Shown in pieces: positions 7,376 through 15,434 of a stretch of 39,027 nt of DNA. The DNA is from Pseudomonadota bacterium (GTDB lineage Bacteria > Myxococcota_A > Polyangia > Polyangiales > JAKSBK01): the NCBI GenBank assembly GCA_022361155.1, contig JAKSBK010000399.1, positions 1 to 39,027 on the forward strand, read 5' to 3'. The notes beneath the pieces were generated by a model. It ran no database searches and was not told the DNA's origin. It saw only the letters and a list, made by a program, of their open reading frames with translations. Both the position numbers and the translations under genes were made by a program. Within the stretch, counting starts at the first letter, position 1. Each line of letters opens with the position of its first letter.

Positions 7376-8653
7376 ATGTCGGACTCTGTGCAGAGGCACA
7401 TTGGGAAAGTGCTTCGTCTGCTAGCGATACCCTTTTTGACACTTCTGGTGGTGCTGCACTGGATCGGGGGGAGCGCAGCAGCCGATCCGCGAACATGGAT
7501 CGTACGATCGGGCGACGCCCTATGGACGCTCGCAAACCGCTTTGAAGTCAGCGTGGAACAGATCCGGGCCTGGAACAATCTGAACGACAACACGCTGCAG
7601 ATAGGCCAGGAGCTCGTGGTTGCAGGCAAGCCCGGCGCTCCGACTCCCGCGACCAGCGACGAGGGCGTGGCAGATACGCCAGCTTCGGCGCTCACGCCGG
7701 CTTCATTGGCGAAAACCTACCGCGTACGCCAGGGCGATACGTTGAGCGAAATCGCCGAGCGTTTCGCGCTCGGCATGGATCAGCTCCTAAGCCACAATCC
7801 TAGCTTGCACCCGGATCGCATCCGCGAAGGTCAGATCCTGCACCTGGCCACGGCCCAGCGCCAGATCGCCTATGAGATCCAGCCTGGGGATTACGCGGGC
7901 GCCATCGCCGCACGCTACGGAGTCAAGATCACCGACATAGCACGCTGGAATCCCGGGCTCGATCCAGACCACATCCGGGCTGGCGGCACGCTCGTCATCT
8001 ACACCGAGCGGCCGGCTTCGCACTCGCAGTCACTGGGTTCCCCGAGCGACGGAAGCTTGTTGCGCGGCCGCCGTCTGCCGCGCCATTCGGGCTACGTAAT
8101 CCGCGACAGCGCCCGGGCTTGGGGCACGCTGGAAACCGTGCAGGCGCTTGTTTCCGGCTTCGACGCCGTGCGCAAAGCACACAAGAAGCGGGTGCGCGTG
8201 CGCGTTCACGACCTTAGCCTGCGCAACGGCGGACCCATGCAGGGTCACAGCAGCCATCAGAGCGGACGCGATGTGGACCTCGCATACTACCAGCGTCGTT
8301 GTCCGAGCTCGGTGTGTCCCTTTCAGTACCTGCACCCCTCGCAGCTCGACGTGGCTCGCCAGTGGACCCTGCTCGAGCACTGGTTGGCGCGCGAGCAGCT
8401 GGAGGCAGCCTTCGTCGACTACCGGCTGCAAGCACGGCTCTACCGGCATGCACGCGCGCAAGGCGCCAGTCGGAGCGAGCTGCTGCGTTGGTTTCAGTAT
8501 CCCCGTGGACCAGGCCATCCGGCCGGAATCATCCGGCATTACCCGAAGCACGCCGATCACATCCATGTACGTTTCGTCTGCCACGAGTCCGACCCGGACT
8601 GCAAGGCGTTCCGGGTGTATACGGATCGGCGCGTCCGCTTCGCGCGTCGCTAG
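7376..8653 (+). CDS. triple-LysM penicillin-insensitive murein endopeptidase (M74, MepA-like)
   Basis: A 425-residue exported cell-wall enzyme. A hydrophobic signal segment (residues 11-30) ends near SAAADP. Three LysM peptidoglycan-binding domains follow at about 41-83, 115-157 and 166-209, joined by a Pro/Ala/Thr linker. The catalytic domain has the M74 zinc signature HSSHQSGRDVD (H294 and D301) and the late HADHIHVRF motif (H395, H397). E. coli MepA, the family model, cleaves D-Ala-mDAP cross-links and has no LysM. The ATG at 7376 fits the signal peptide; an in-frame ATG at 7310 lies in repeat DNA and would bury it. The stop codon abuts a dispersed repeat copy. Confidence 0.88.
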   Translation: MSDSVQRHIGKVLRLLAIPFLTLLVVLHWIGGSAAADPRTWIVRSGDALWTLANRFEVSVEQIRAWNNLNDNTLQIGQELVVAGKPGAPTPATSDEGVADTPASALTPASLAKTYRVRQGDTLSEIAERFALGMDQLLSHNPSLHPDRIREGQILHLATAQRQIAYEIQPGDYAGAIAARYGVKITDIARWNPGLDPDHIRAGGTLVIYTERPASHSQSLGSPSDGSLLRGRRLPRHSGYVIRDSARAWGTLETVQALVSGFDAVRKAHKKRVRVRVHDLSLRNGGPMQGHSSHQSGRDVDLAYYQRRCPSSVCPFQYLHPSQLDVARQWTLLEHWLAREQLEAAFVDYRLQARLYRHARAQGASRSELLRWFQYPRGPGHPAGIIRHYPKHADHIHVRFVCHESDPDCKAFRVYTDRRVRFARR

Positions 8654-8671
8654 CCCGCATCGGTCACCAAC
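8653..8671 (+). repeat. dispersed repeat R3, copy A
   Basis: The 19 bases GCCCGCATCGGTCACCAAC directly after the endopeptidase stop codon recur exactly at 28082-28100, and with few changes on the minus strand at 10567-10584 and 26246-26264. Only this core is conserved here; the following bases diverge. Confidence 0.6.
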
Positions 8672-8741
8672 TTGCGCTACCGGTTGCGGCGAAAGTGCCC
8701 GCGCACGCCGGCGGACGCCAACCCTGAAGCTGTAGAGCGGC

Positions 8742-8796
8742 CGGCCCCTTCCTGGCATCGTTGGATTACGAACCCACAACGAACAGGAAGGAGCCG
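8742..8796 (+). promoter_or_regulatory. two-part hairpin covering a ribosome binding site
   Basis: The arms CGGCCCCTTCCTG (8742-8754) and CAGGAAGGAGCCG (8784-8796) pair with one G-T, and inside them TCGTTG (8758-8763) pairs perfectly with CAACGA (8777-8782), leaving a 13-base loop. The 3' arm contains AGGAAGGAG, a very strong Shine-Dalgarno sequence six bases before an ATG at 8800. Folded RNA would hide that site. This could be a translational switch, or structure inherited from a decayed mobile element. There is no run of T after it, so a terminator is less likely. Confidence 0.5.
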
Positions 8797-8799
8797 ACT

Positions 8800-8877
8800 A
8801 TGGACTACTCGCCAACGCCGTTTTATGCAACCTGGGGGTTGACTCACGCGCCCGCGTCGCCTTCGGCCCGCTCGTAG
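8800..8877 (+). CDS. possible small protein, 25 aa
   Basis: An ATG six bases after AGGAAGGAG opens a 25-codon frame beginning [13 protein letters not shown] and ending PSARS. The ribosome binding site is one of the best in the window, which is the main reason to list it. It is mildly aromatic, has no membrane segment and matches nothing I recognise. Its last 34 bases overlap the 3' end of the convergent VOC gene. It may equally be the truncated start of a lost gene. Expression would depend on opening the hairpin at 8742-8796. Confidence 0.35.
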   Translation: MDYSPTPFYATWGLTHAPASPSARS

Positions 8878-9338
8878 GCTTGCACGACGCTCGGGGGCGC
8901 CTGCACGAGCTCGATCAGAACGCCGTGTCCGCACAGGGGAGCGCTGGCGCTTGCCTTGGGATGAATGAAGCAAACGTCATGACCTGCGCCGCCCGGACGG
9001 ATGCCGCCGGCAGCGAACCGGACACCGCGCGCGCTCAGCCAGCCGACTGCGGCGTTCAGATCGTCGACCCATAGCCCGACATGGTTGAGCGCCGGCTCGG
9101 CCACGCGCGGTTTGCGCGCGGGATCGAGCGGCTGCATGAGGTCGATTTCCACCTGCGTCGCACCCGCCCCGGCAACGACGATATCCTCGTCCACGTTCTC
9201 GGCCACACTGCGATGGCTTGCCCTGACCTCGAGCCCCAGCAGACCCACCCAAAGCTCGCGCAGCCGCGCCTTGGATTCGGCACCCAGCGCGACCTGCTGG
9301 ACACCGAGCACGCGAAAGGGACGAGATGGCGCGATCAT
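8844..9338 (-). CDS. VOC family protein (glyoxalase/epimerase-like)
   Basis: A 164-residue protein with the paired beta-alpha-beta-beta-beta units of the vicinal oxygen chelate superfamily, resembling methylmalonyl-CoA epimerase and glyoxalase I. Metal ligands are expected at four points. The first reads VQQVALG, with Q instead of the common H; the second is the VEIDL glutamate; the third is the NHVGLWVDD histidine; the fourth is the VLIELVQ glutamate. The ATG at 9338 gives the normal length. It is divergent from trpS. Substrate is not predictable; an epimerase role on an acyl-CoA is one option. Confidence 0.8.
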   Translation of the reverse strand: MIAPSRPFRVLGVQQVALGAESKARLRELWVGLLGLEVRASHRSVAENVDEDIVVAGAGATQVEIDLMQPLDPARKPRVAEPALNHVGLWVDDLNAAVGWLSARGVRFAAGGIRPGGAGHDVCFIHPKASASAPLCGHGVLIELVQAPPSVVQAYERAEGDAGA

Positions 9339-9506
9339 GGCCCAGAGCCTATTTTGCCACGAGCCCCTGGGACCCGTCCAAGGACGGTTCGATCGGCTGC
9401 GGTCGTGCAGGGCGGCGCGCTCCCGGCCTTCGTCCTCGCAATAGCGCCTCGGAACCTGCTATGTGAAGCGCCGTCGCACGCGACCATGCACCAGCGTCGA
9501 GACACC

Positions 9507-10484
9507 ATGAAGACTTCGCTCACCGGTATCAAGCCCACGGGTGTGCCGCACCTTGGCAACTACTTCGGGGCCATCAAGCCCGCTCTCGAGCTGGCACAGC
9601 AGCACCGCTCGCTCTACTTCGTTGCCGACTACCACGCCCTTACCAACGAAAAGGACCCCACGCGCTTGCGGCGCTCCGTCTACGATGTCACCGCTGCATG
9701 GCTCGCCTGCGGCCTGGATCCCGAACGGACGCTGCTCTACCGCCAGTCGGCGGTCGGCGAGGTGTTCGAGCTTGCATGGGTCTTTGCCTGTGTCGTCGCC
9801 ACCGGCCAGCTCGAGCGTGGCCATTCCTATAAAGATGCGCTCGCCAAGGGTGCGAGCGCCAACGCCGGCCTGTTCAACTACCCGCTGTTGATGGCCGCCG
9901 ACATCATCTTGTACGACGCGGATATCGTCCCCGTGGGCAGGGACCAGCTGCAGCATCTGGAGCTGGCACGCGACGCGGCCATCCGTGTCAATCACTTGTT
10001 CGGGCAGGGCACGCTCGTGGTGCCCGAAGCTCGGCTCACGGGAGCACCTGTGGTTGCGGGCCTGGACGGTCGCAAGATGAGCAAGAGCTACGACAACACC
10101 CTGCCGCTGTTCGCTTCGGCCAAGGCCTTGCGCTCGGCCGTGATGAGAATCAAGACGGACTCCACCCCCCTGCAAGCCGAGAAGAGCGCAGAGGGGGCAA
10201 CGCCCTTCGAGCTCTACAAGCTGGTTGCCGCACCGGACCAGGTCGAGCGTATGGCTGCCAGGCTGCATGCGGGTGGCTACGGCTGGGGCCACGCCAAGCA
10301 GGATCTGTTCGAGGCGCTCGAGTCTGCTTTTGCACCCATGCGGCAGCGCTACGAGCAGCTGCGCGGCGACGAACCAGGCCTGGATGCGATCCTGGAGGAT
10401 GGCGCATGCCGGGCCCGGCAGATCGCGAGCCGCACCATGGCACGGGTCCGGGCCGCCACTGGCATCGGGCCCTTACGCTCCTAG
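9507..10484 (+). CDS. trpS: tryptophan-tRNA ligase
   Basis: Class I aminoacyl-tRNA synthetase that charges tRNA-Trp. The HIGH-equivalent is PTGVPHLGN (after TGIKP near the N-terminus) and the KMSKS loop is GRKMSKSYDN. The DIILYDADIVPVGRDQLQH segment is characteristic of bacterial TrpS. With the ATG at 9507 the protein is 325 residues, close to the usual length; an in-frame ATG at 9486 adds seven residues, and longer extensions to 9081 run antisense through the VOC gene. It stands alone, facing a convergent lipoprotein gene that begins 14 bp after its stop. Confidence 0.95.
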   Translation: MKTSLTGIKPTGVPHLGNYFGAIKPALELAQQHRSLYFVADYHALTNEKDPTRLRRSVYDVTAAWLACGLDPERTLLYRQSAVGEVFELAWVFACVVATGQLERGHSYKDALAKGASANAGLFNYPLLMAADIILYDADIVPVGRDQLQHLELARDAAIRVNHLFGQGTLVVPEARLTGAPVVAGLDGRKMSKSYDNTLPLFASAKALRSAVMRIKTDSTPLQAEKSAEGATPFELYKLVAAPDQVERMAARLHAGGYGWGHAKQDLFEALESAFAPMRQRYEQLRGDEPGLDAILEDGACRARQIASRTMARVRAATGIGPLRS

Positions 10485-10498
10485 TGTCATAGTCGGCA

Positions 10499-11092
10499 CT
10501 ATGTCGAGGAGGCTGAGACGAGGACGCGGCCGTTTGCGCGGGTGGATCGGCCGATCGAGCCGGAGGCTGGTGACCCATGCGGGCCAAGGCCCCGAGTGGT
10601 GTGGCGTGGACCGGCTTTTGCAAGCAACCCCGGATCACCTTGCACGACCTCTTCGGACTCGAGAACGAAGCTGCCGCGGATGCGCTTCCAGCGTTGGCGA
10701 AGCACCGTCGAGCGCAAGATGAGCGAGTCCAGCTTGTACCAGCTGAGCGCGACCAGGGCGGTCGCCGTGCTGCGGCTGTCGTCGAGCTCCAGTCGCACAA
10801 GCTCGGAGTCCGCAACCTGAAGCTCCCGGGCCCAGCCCCCGCGCGAGTTAAAGAAGCGCTTGCGGAAGCTCGCGGCGATCCCCGGTGCTGCCACGTCCAT
10901 GCGGCCCCAACGCGCCGCATCGTTGACGAGCTCGACGGAATCGCGCAGGCGCTCCGCAGCCCCCAAATTGCTCAGCACGCAGCCGCCTAGAGCCAGCGCG
11001 GGCAGCCAAGCGATCGATGTCCAAACGACGAGGAGCCGAGTCGGCAGGGGATACCGCCGGCTTGCACGGGGGGGTTGCTTCAGCACAAGCAC
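10499..11092 (-). CDS. putative lipoprotein, unknown function
   Basis: A 197-residue protein with an N-terminal hydrophobic segment ending in LALGGC, a plausible lipobox with Cys at residue 38. The mature part has alternating charged strands (ELVRLELDDSRSTATALVALSWY, RWKRIRGSFVLESEEV), which could be an NTF2-like or similar small alpha-beta fold. I cannot assign a family. The last ~45 residues (after GDPGLL) are Gly/Ser/Arg-rich, and their DNA includes a copy of dispersed repeat R3 at 10567-10584, so the tail probably results from repeat insertion rather than selection. It is convergent with trpS. Confidence 0.65.
   Translation of the reverse strand: MLVLKQPPRASRRYPLPTRLLVVWTSIAWLPALALGGCVLSNLGAAERLRDSVELVNDAARWGRMDVAAPGIAASFRKRFFNSRGGWARELQVADSELVRLELDDSRSTATALVALSWYKLDSLILRSTVLRQRWKRIRGSFVLESEEVVQGDPGLLAKAGPRHTTRGLGPHGSPASGSIGRSTRANGRVLVSASST
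10567..10584 (-). repeat. dispersed repeat R3, copy inside a lipoprotein gene
   Basis: On the minus strand this reads GCCCGCATGGGTCACCAG, two to three changes from the R3 core at 8653 and 28082. It is translated as part of the C-terminal tail of the lipoprotein gene. Confidence 0.5.
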
Positions 11093-11261
11093 TCCTTAGC
11101 CGAATCAACCCGAACCTAAGACGAACCTGCGGGCGCCGGCAAGTTTTCTCCAAGGCACAACGATGTCGCCGCCGGCCGACACGACCGCTCGATTGCCGTT
11201 GCGTCGTGCGGCCCAGCGGTTGGCACGCTTCGATTCCTGGCACGCATCGTCACCAAGGCTG

Positions 11262-11323
11262 CCTTGCGGCCGTGCTGTCCGGTTTGGGCTCGAGCGCCGG
11301 CTGCCGCGCCTGCCGAGCAAGGC
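11262..11323 (-). pseudogene. probable remnant of a TPR-protein 3' end
   Basis: On the minus strand one frame reads LARQARQPALEPKPDS, and the DNA is about 85 percent identical by eye over 60 bases to 20876-20936, which encodes GARQAWQAALKLKPDS at the end of the large receiver/TPR protein. Nothing else of a TPR gene remains around it, and the frame has no start or useful length. It lies in the non-coding gap 11093-11386 between the lipoprotein and the EEP gene. Either a decayed paralogue or a small duplicated fragment. Confidence 0.45.
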
Positions 11324-11386
11324 CTGTGCGCCGCTGGACAATCGATGAGGTTTCGGTTACGGGCCGCGGAAGATATAGCCCAAGCC

Positions 11387-12295
11387 ATGACCGCCACCGC
11401 AGCACCGCTGGTCGCCGCCAGCCACAACATCATGGACGGCCTGCAGCTGCCGGCGTTGATCGAGCACTATCGACAGCTGCAAGATGAACGCAGCCTTCAT
11501 GTCCTGGCGCTCCAGGAAAACCGGCAGGGTCCGGACGGTTTCCATGCGGACGCCGTCGCCCGAGCCCTCGGCGGCCGCTTCCGCGTCATCCTCCATCCCG
11601 ACGCGATCAGACTGGCGACGATCTTCGATGGCGAGCGACTTCAGCTCGATGAGCGCTTCCTTATTCCCCTGCCATTGCTCGACCGGCTCGGCCCGATCGA
11701 TCGCCTCTACATCATGGGCGGCCGCGTGAAGCAAAAGTGGGCCCTGGTGTCGCGCCTGCGCGTAGACGACGAGTCCACACTCACGGTTGTCAATTTTCAC
11801 TTGGACATCGCTGGCAACAGCGAGCACAGACTGCGGCAGACGACCGCGATCGCCCGCGTCTTGAGACTGCGCTGTCTGCACCGGCGCGTCGTGGTCTGCG
11901 GCGACACCAACTGCTACGTCTTTCGCAAGCGTTGCCAGGCCGCTGCCTTGGCCAGGCTGCTCGAGCCGCTGTCGAGCCTTGGCATCGAGATCCCACGAGA
12001 AGGCGGGGCCACGCACTTCTTTGCCCGCCAAGGCGAACCGATGCTGGCGCACCGGCTTTGCGCCCTGGCAGGCAAAGTCGGGATCGATCACCCGCTTCGC
12101 TACGACATCATCGCAAGCGACTTGCCGCTGCAAGCTCGCGGCCAGGTTACGACCGAGGCATCGGATCACGACCTGGTGTGGCTGCAGCTGGCGCCGCAGC
12201 GCGCGCCGTCGGCCGAACCACAGGACACGATCAAGTCGGAACGGCAAGGAAGCCGCGGGCGGCCACCGCGAAGATCTCGCCGACCTGATCGTTGA
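11387..12295 (+). CDS. endonuclease/exonuclease/phosphatase (EEP) family protein
   Basis: A 302-residue protein of the DNase I/AP-endonuclease/inositol-phosphatase fold. The active-site series is visible in order: N in ASHNIMDG, E in VLALQENRQG, H in VVNFHLD, D and N in VCGDTN, and the closing SDHDLVW. No signal peptide is evident from the ATG at 11387. Substrate can be nucleic acid, a sphingolipid or another phosphodiester. Its lipid-rich neighbourhood makes a phospholipase-type role possible but unproven. The 3' end overlaps the convergent TetR gene by 65 bases, and its last residues are Arg-rich (GRPPRRSRRPDR). Confidence 0.82.
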   Translation: MTATAAPLVAASHNIMDGLQLPALIEHYRQLQDERSLHVLALQENRQGPDGFHADAVARALGGRFRVILHPDAIRLATIFDGERLQLDERFLIPLPLLDRLGPIDRLYIMGGRVKQKWALVSRLRVDDESTLTVVNFHLDIAGNSEHRLRQTTAIARVLRLRCLHRRVVVCGDTNCYVFRKRCQAAALARLLEPLSSLGIEIPREGGATHFFARQGEPMLAHRLCALAGKVGIDHPLRYDIIASDLPLQARGQVTTEASDHDLVWLQLAPQRAPSAEPQDTIKSERQGSRGRPPRRSRRPDR

Positions 12296-12833
12296 TGTTC
12301 GACTCCTGCGTGCCGAGAAGCTGCTGGTAGACAGCTTCCTTGATCATCCCCAGCATGCAGGTCGCCAAGACCGCGGAATCGCCCGCGCGCACGATCCCGA
12401 GCCGCTGCCCGTCTTCGATCGCCTTCTGCAGGCGCGCCAGTGCCCGCTCATAAAACGCACGCAGCTGCAGGTTGGCCTCCTCGTCGAGCCCGACCGCTTG
12501 CTCGAGGAGCACTCGGGTCATCGGCAGGTTATCGTGCAGTGTTTTGCACAACGCGGCGATGTTCTCGAAGACCTGCCGGTGCATGTCGGCGGCGGCTCCC
12601 GTGGAGATCGGGAAGATGGCGCTGGTAGCGGCAGTGAAGAGCTCGTCGAGCAAGACTCCGAAGATCTGGCGTTTGCTCTCGAAATAGTTGTAGAAGGTGC
12701 CGCGCGCGACGCCCGCCCTCTCGATGATGTCGGCGATGGTGGTAGCGTGATAGCCGCGCTCACCAAAGAGCTCGAACGAGACTCGCAACAACTGGGCGCG
12801 ACGAGCCTCGGGGGCCATGGCTTCGCTCATCAT
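12231..12833 (-). CDS. TetR/AcrR family transcriptional regulator
   Basis: A 200-residue one-component repressor. The N-terminal helix-turn-helix is clear: TTIADIIERAGVARGTFYNYF followed by ESKRQIF (split here). The rest is a helical ligand-binding and dimer domain with the YERALARL and MIKEAVYQQLL helices; its ligand is unknown. Starts at 12833, 12830 or 12818 are all possible (MMSEAM). It is divergent from the CDP-alcohol phosphatidyltransferase. The intergenic gap holds the palindrome at 13003-13018, and an almost identical palindrome stands before the activase gene at 15435. That makes it the likely regulator of itself, the phospholipid genes and the dehydratase-like pair. Confidence 0.9.
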   Translation of the reverse strand: MMSEAMAPEARRAQLLRVSFELFGERGYHATTIADIIERAGVARGTFYNYFESKRQIFGVLLDELFTAATSAIFPISTGAAADMHRQVFENIAALCKTLHDNLPMTRVLLEQAVGLDEEANLQLRAFYERALARLQKAIEDGQRLGIVRAGDSAVLATCMLGMIKEAVYQQLLGTQESNINDQVGEIFAVAARGFLAVPT

Positions 12834-13002
12834 AGGGTTCCCATCATGCGAGCAACTCGAGCCCAACCAGGCTCCCCCAAGGTGAGCGCCCCGGCGCTCT
12901 ACCAGGGGCACGGCATCCAATCCAACCGCTCGAGTATACCCCAAAAAGCCCTTGATCCGGGCGCAATCGGTGCCCCAGCCACAAACACGCTTGACAGCAC
13001 TA

Positions 13003-13018
13003 GACTGACCTGTCAGTC
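13003..13018. promoter_or_regulatory. candidate TetR operator O1
   Basis: GACTGACCTGTCAGTC is an inverted repeat with perfect 7-base arms and a two-base centre. It sits within the wider block CTAGACTGAC-CT-GTCAGTCAC, which recurs at 15432-15452 with only the central pair changed. A TTGACA lies at 12991-12996, so the palindrome would fall between -35 and -10 of a rightward promoter, a typical place for a repressor. I see no convincing -10. The remainder of the 12834-13167 gap holds no other feature I can support. Confidence 0.7.
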
Positions 13019-13167
13019 ACACGGGTGCAATGCGAGCCGTCACGGGCCCGTTGCGGGGGTGAATCCTGGAGCCTTTTTGCGGTCGTCCCGGCAGCCGGGC
13101 GCGGTCGGGAGCGTTCTGCCGGCATCACCGAGCCACACCGACCCAAGTCTACGCCCTGGATTAGACG

Positions 13168-13998
13168 ATGTTGTCGTGGAATAGCGAAGTCTTCGCGGCG
13201 CTCCGGCCGCTGATCGTAACGGTACTGCTGCCGCTGCTCGCTCTGGCGTTCTACCTGCTCTTGGGCAAGCGGCCGCCGGACGATGTGATGGGGGGGCGGC
13301 GGGCCGATAGCAGGCTCATCGGCAGGGTGCTCATCGGCTTTTGGTTCTGGATGATCGGCCCCATCGAGCGCTTCTTCGTGCGCCACAGGTTATCCCCCAA
13401 TTGGCTGACCATGGCGTCCGCAGCTGTCAGCCTCTGGGCCGGCTACCTGCTCTTTCGCGGTGACTTTGGCTGGGGCGGCTGGCTGATCATTGCCGGCGGC
13501 ACCCTCGACATCCTCGACGGCAAGGTCGCCCGGGCGATGGACGTCTCATCGGACGCCGGCGCCTTCTTCGATTCGGCGCTCGACCGCTACGCCGACATCT
13601 TCGTGCTCGCCGGGCTGGTGGCCTTCTACCGCGAGTCGTGGCTCATGGTCTTGCCCCTTTTGGCGCTCAACGGCACCGTCGTCACCAGCTACGTGCGCGC
13701 CCGCGGCCAGGCTCTCGGTGTCAATTGCGGGGCCGGCCTGATGCAGCGAGCGGAGCGGCTCTTGTTGATCGGGGTCAGCTGCGTGTTGGCTCCCATCGTT
13801 GCGGCGCTCACCGAGGGCACCCAACCGGTGTTCTGGCTCACTGCGGGTGCTTTGGGGATCTTGGCTGTGCTGAGCAACTACACCGCGGCGTTTCGGATCC
13901 ACAGCGTCTACGCCGCGCTGGCGGCTAGTCACAGCGCCCCCAAACCGGCCCCTGCAGCAACCGAGCCCTTGCCCCTGCGCAGGGCCAAGGCCAGATAA
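13168..13998 (+). CDS. CDP-alcohol phosphatidyltransferase family protein
   Basis: A 276-residue inner-membrane enzyme that moves a phosphatidyl group from CDP-diacylglycerol, or a related CDP-lipid, to an alcohol. The signature D-x2-DG-x2-AR-x8-G-x3-D-x3-D is complete: D114, D117, G118, A121-R122, G131, D135, D139. There are about six hydrophobic spans, plus an extra N-terminal span (residues 11-33) ahead of the catalytic domain. The alcohol acceptor is not clear; glycerol phosphate, inositol or serine types share the motif. It is the first gene after the TetR operator, and its stop overlaps the next ATG (TAATG), so it is coupled to the phospholipase-D-like gene. The tail is Pro/Ala-rich. 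Confidence 0.88.
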   Translation: MLSWNSEVFAALRPLIVTVLLPLLALAFYLLLGKRPPDDVMGGRRADSRLIGRVLIGFWFWMIGPIERFFVRHRLSPNWLTMASAAVSLWAGYLLFRGDFGWGGWLIIAGGTLDILDGKVARAMDVSSDAGAFFDSALDRYADIFVLAGLVAFYRESWLMVLPLLALNGTVVTSYVRARGQALGVNCGAGLMQRAERLLLIGVSCVLAPIVAALTEGTQPVFWLTAGALGILAVLSNYTAAFRIHSVYAALAASHSAPKPAPAATEPLPLRRAKAR

Positions 13999-15239
13999 TG
14001 CACTCGGCAAGGACGTACGAGAGCGCCCGCAGCCACGAGCGCCAGCCTTGGGCAGGGCTGCCCGCGGCTCGCTCGGCTCGCAGCGACACAGTGGCGGCCG
14101 CTCGGGTCACGCCCACGCTGCTCGAATGCGGGGCGTCCGCCTACGCTCGCATTGTCTCGCGCATCGAACAGTCACGACGGCACATCGTTGTTCGCTGTTT
14201 CGACTGGCGCGACGATGACTCTGGAGACCTGATCGGAAGGGCCGTGCTGCGCGCAGCCGAGCGCGGGGTTCGCGTCGACATCTACAAGGATCTCGTAGGC
14301 GCGTCCTACGAGCACTTCGAGGCCGGAAAGCACAGCTTCTTTCACAAGGAGATCGGTGCCAAGAGCCGCTTCGAGGTTTGGTTTTTGCGCATGGTCTACA
14401 GGCAGGGCGGTCCGCGCAAGCAAGAACGCAGCGAGCTGGCGGAGGCGATCCTCGGCCATCCGCGGATCACCGTTCACCACGACCGGCGCCGTTTCGACCA
14501 TTCCAAGGTCTACATCTTCGATGACCAGCGCATGATCCTCGGCGGCATGGGCATCGGCGACGACTTCCAGCTGCGCAACATCGATTTCATGGTCGAGCTC
14601 GACTGCCGCGAGGCCGTGAGCCGCTACCACGCCCGCAACCACGGTTCGGCCTGCTTCGATCCTTCTCGGCGGCTCGATTTCATGCTCCACAATCGCAGCA
14701 TCGACGGCCGGCGCGGCGGCAGCCTCTTAGGCGACAGGCTGGCGCTGATCGATGGCGCCGAGCGGTCGCTGAGCATCGAGATGGCCTATCTGGGTGACCG
14801 CCGTTTCACCGAAGCGTTGATCCGGGCGGTTGCCAGAGGGGTGCAGGTCAAGCTGCTGGCGCCGGAACGAGCCAACGTCCTGGCGTCGCTCAACAGGGCG
14901 TGCTGCGACGAAATCCTGAGACGCACCGGTGCACCCCGCAACCTGCGCATCCTGCTTCACCCTCGCATGGTGCACGGCAAGGTGATGGTCGTCGACCATG
15001 CCATCGTCGAGATCGGCTCGGCGAACTTCACGCCGATCTCCCACGGTACCTACGAGGAAGTCGATCTCTACCTGCGGGACCACGAATTCGCGCGGATCGT
15101 GGAAGCCGCGATCGAGCGCCACAGTGCGGGAGCCGCGGTCTACGGAGCGCGGATACCCTACAACCGGGTCTACCAGCTGTTCGAGCGCAGCATCGTGGCT
15201 TACCAGGCGAGAAACGGGCAGCGGGCGCCTCGAGCTTGA
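13998..15239 (+). CDS. phospholipase D-like protein, cardiolipin synthase type
   Basis: A 413-residue protein with two HKD active-site motifs: FDHSKVYIFDD (H168, K170, D175) and MVHGKVMVVDH (H326, K328, D333). Two such motifs in one chain of this length are typical of bacterial cardiolipin synthases, which join two phosphatidyl groups, and of related transphosphatidylases. It lacks the N-terminal membrane spans of ClsA and so resembles the soluble ClsB/ClsC type. It is coupled to the CDP-alcohol phosphatidyltransferase by a one-base overlap, so the two probably act in series, one making a phosphatidyl-alcohol and the other remodelling it. A gap of about 230 bp carrying the second operator follows. 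Confidence 0.87.
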   Translation: MHSARTYESARSHERQPWAGLPAARSARSDTVAAARVTPTLLECGASAYARIVSRIEQSRRHIVVRCFDWRDDDSGDLIGRAVLRAAERGVRVDIYKDLVGASYEHFEAGKHSFFHKEIGAKSRFEVWFLRMVYRQGGPRKQERSELAEAILGHPRITVHHDRRRFDHSKVYIFDDQRMILGGMGIGDDFQLRNIDFMVELDCREAVSRYHARNHGSACFDPSRRLDFMLHNRSIDGRRGGSLLGDRLALIDGAERSLSIEMAYLGDRRFTEALIRAVARGVQVKLLAPERANVLASLNRACCDEILRRTGAPRNLRILLHPRMVHGKVMVVDHAIVEIGSANFTPISHGTYEEVDLYLRDHEFARIVEAAIERHSAGAAVYGARIPYNRVYQLFERSIVAYQARNGQRAPRA

Positions 15240-15434
15240 TGTCCTGAAACAGGAATGGCTCGCATGCTCGCTGGCTCCTGGCGCCGATCGAGCTAGCTGC
15301 ATACCCCGCGGGCTGTGTTGCTCCTGCTCGCGTGGCACCGCCATGGGTCGCCGTCGAGCCCAGGCCTGCCTGTCAGACGGTCAGACGGCCCTTGACTGTA
15401 CGGCGCAGCCGTGAGAGAAGGCCGAATCGCGCTA

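Noticed and set aside
9081-9506. Extended N-terminus of TrpS
   Set aside because: The extra codons lie antisense to the VOC gene, and the enzyme has normal length from 9507.
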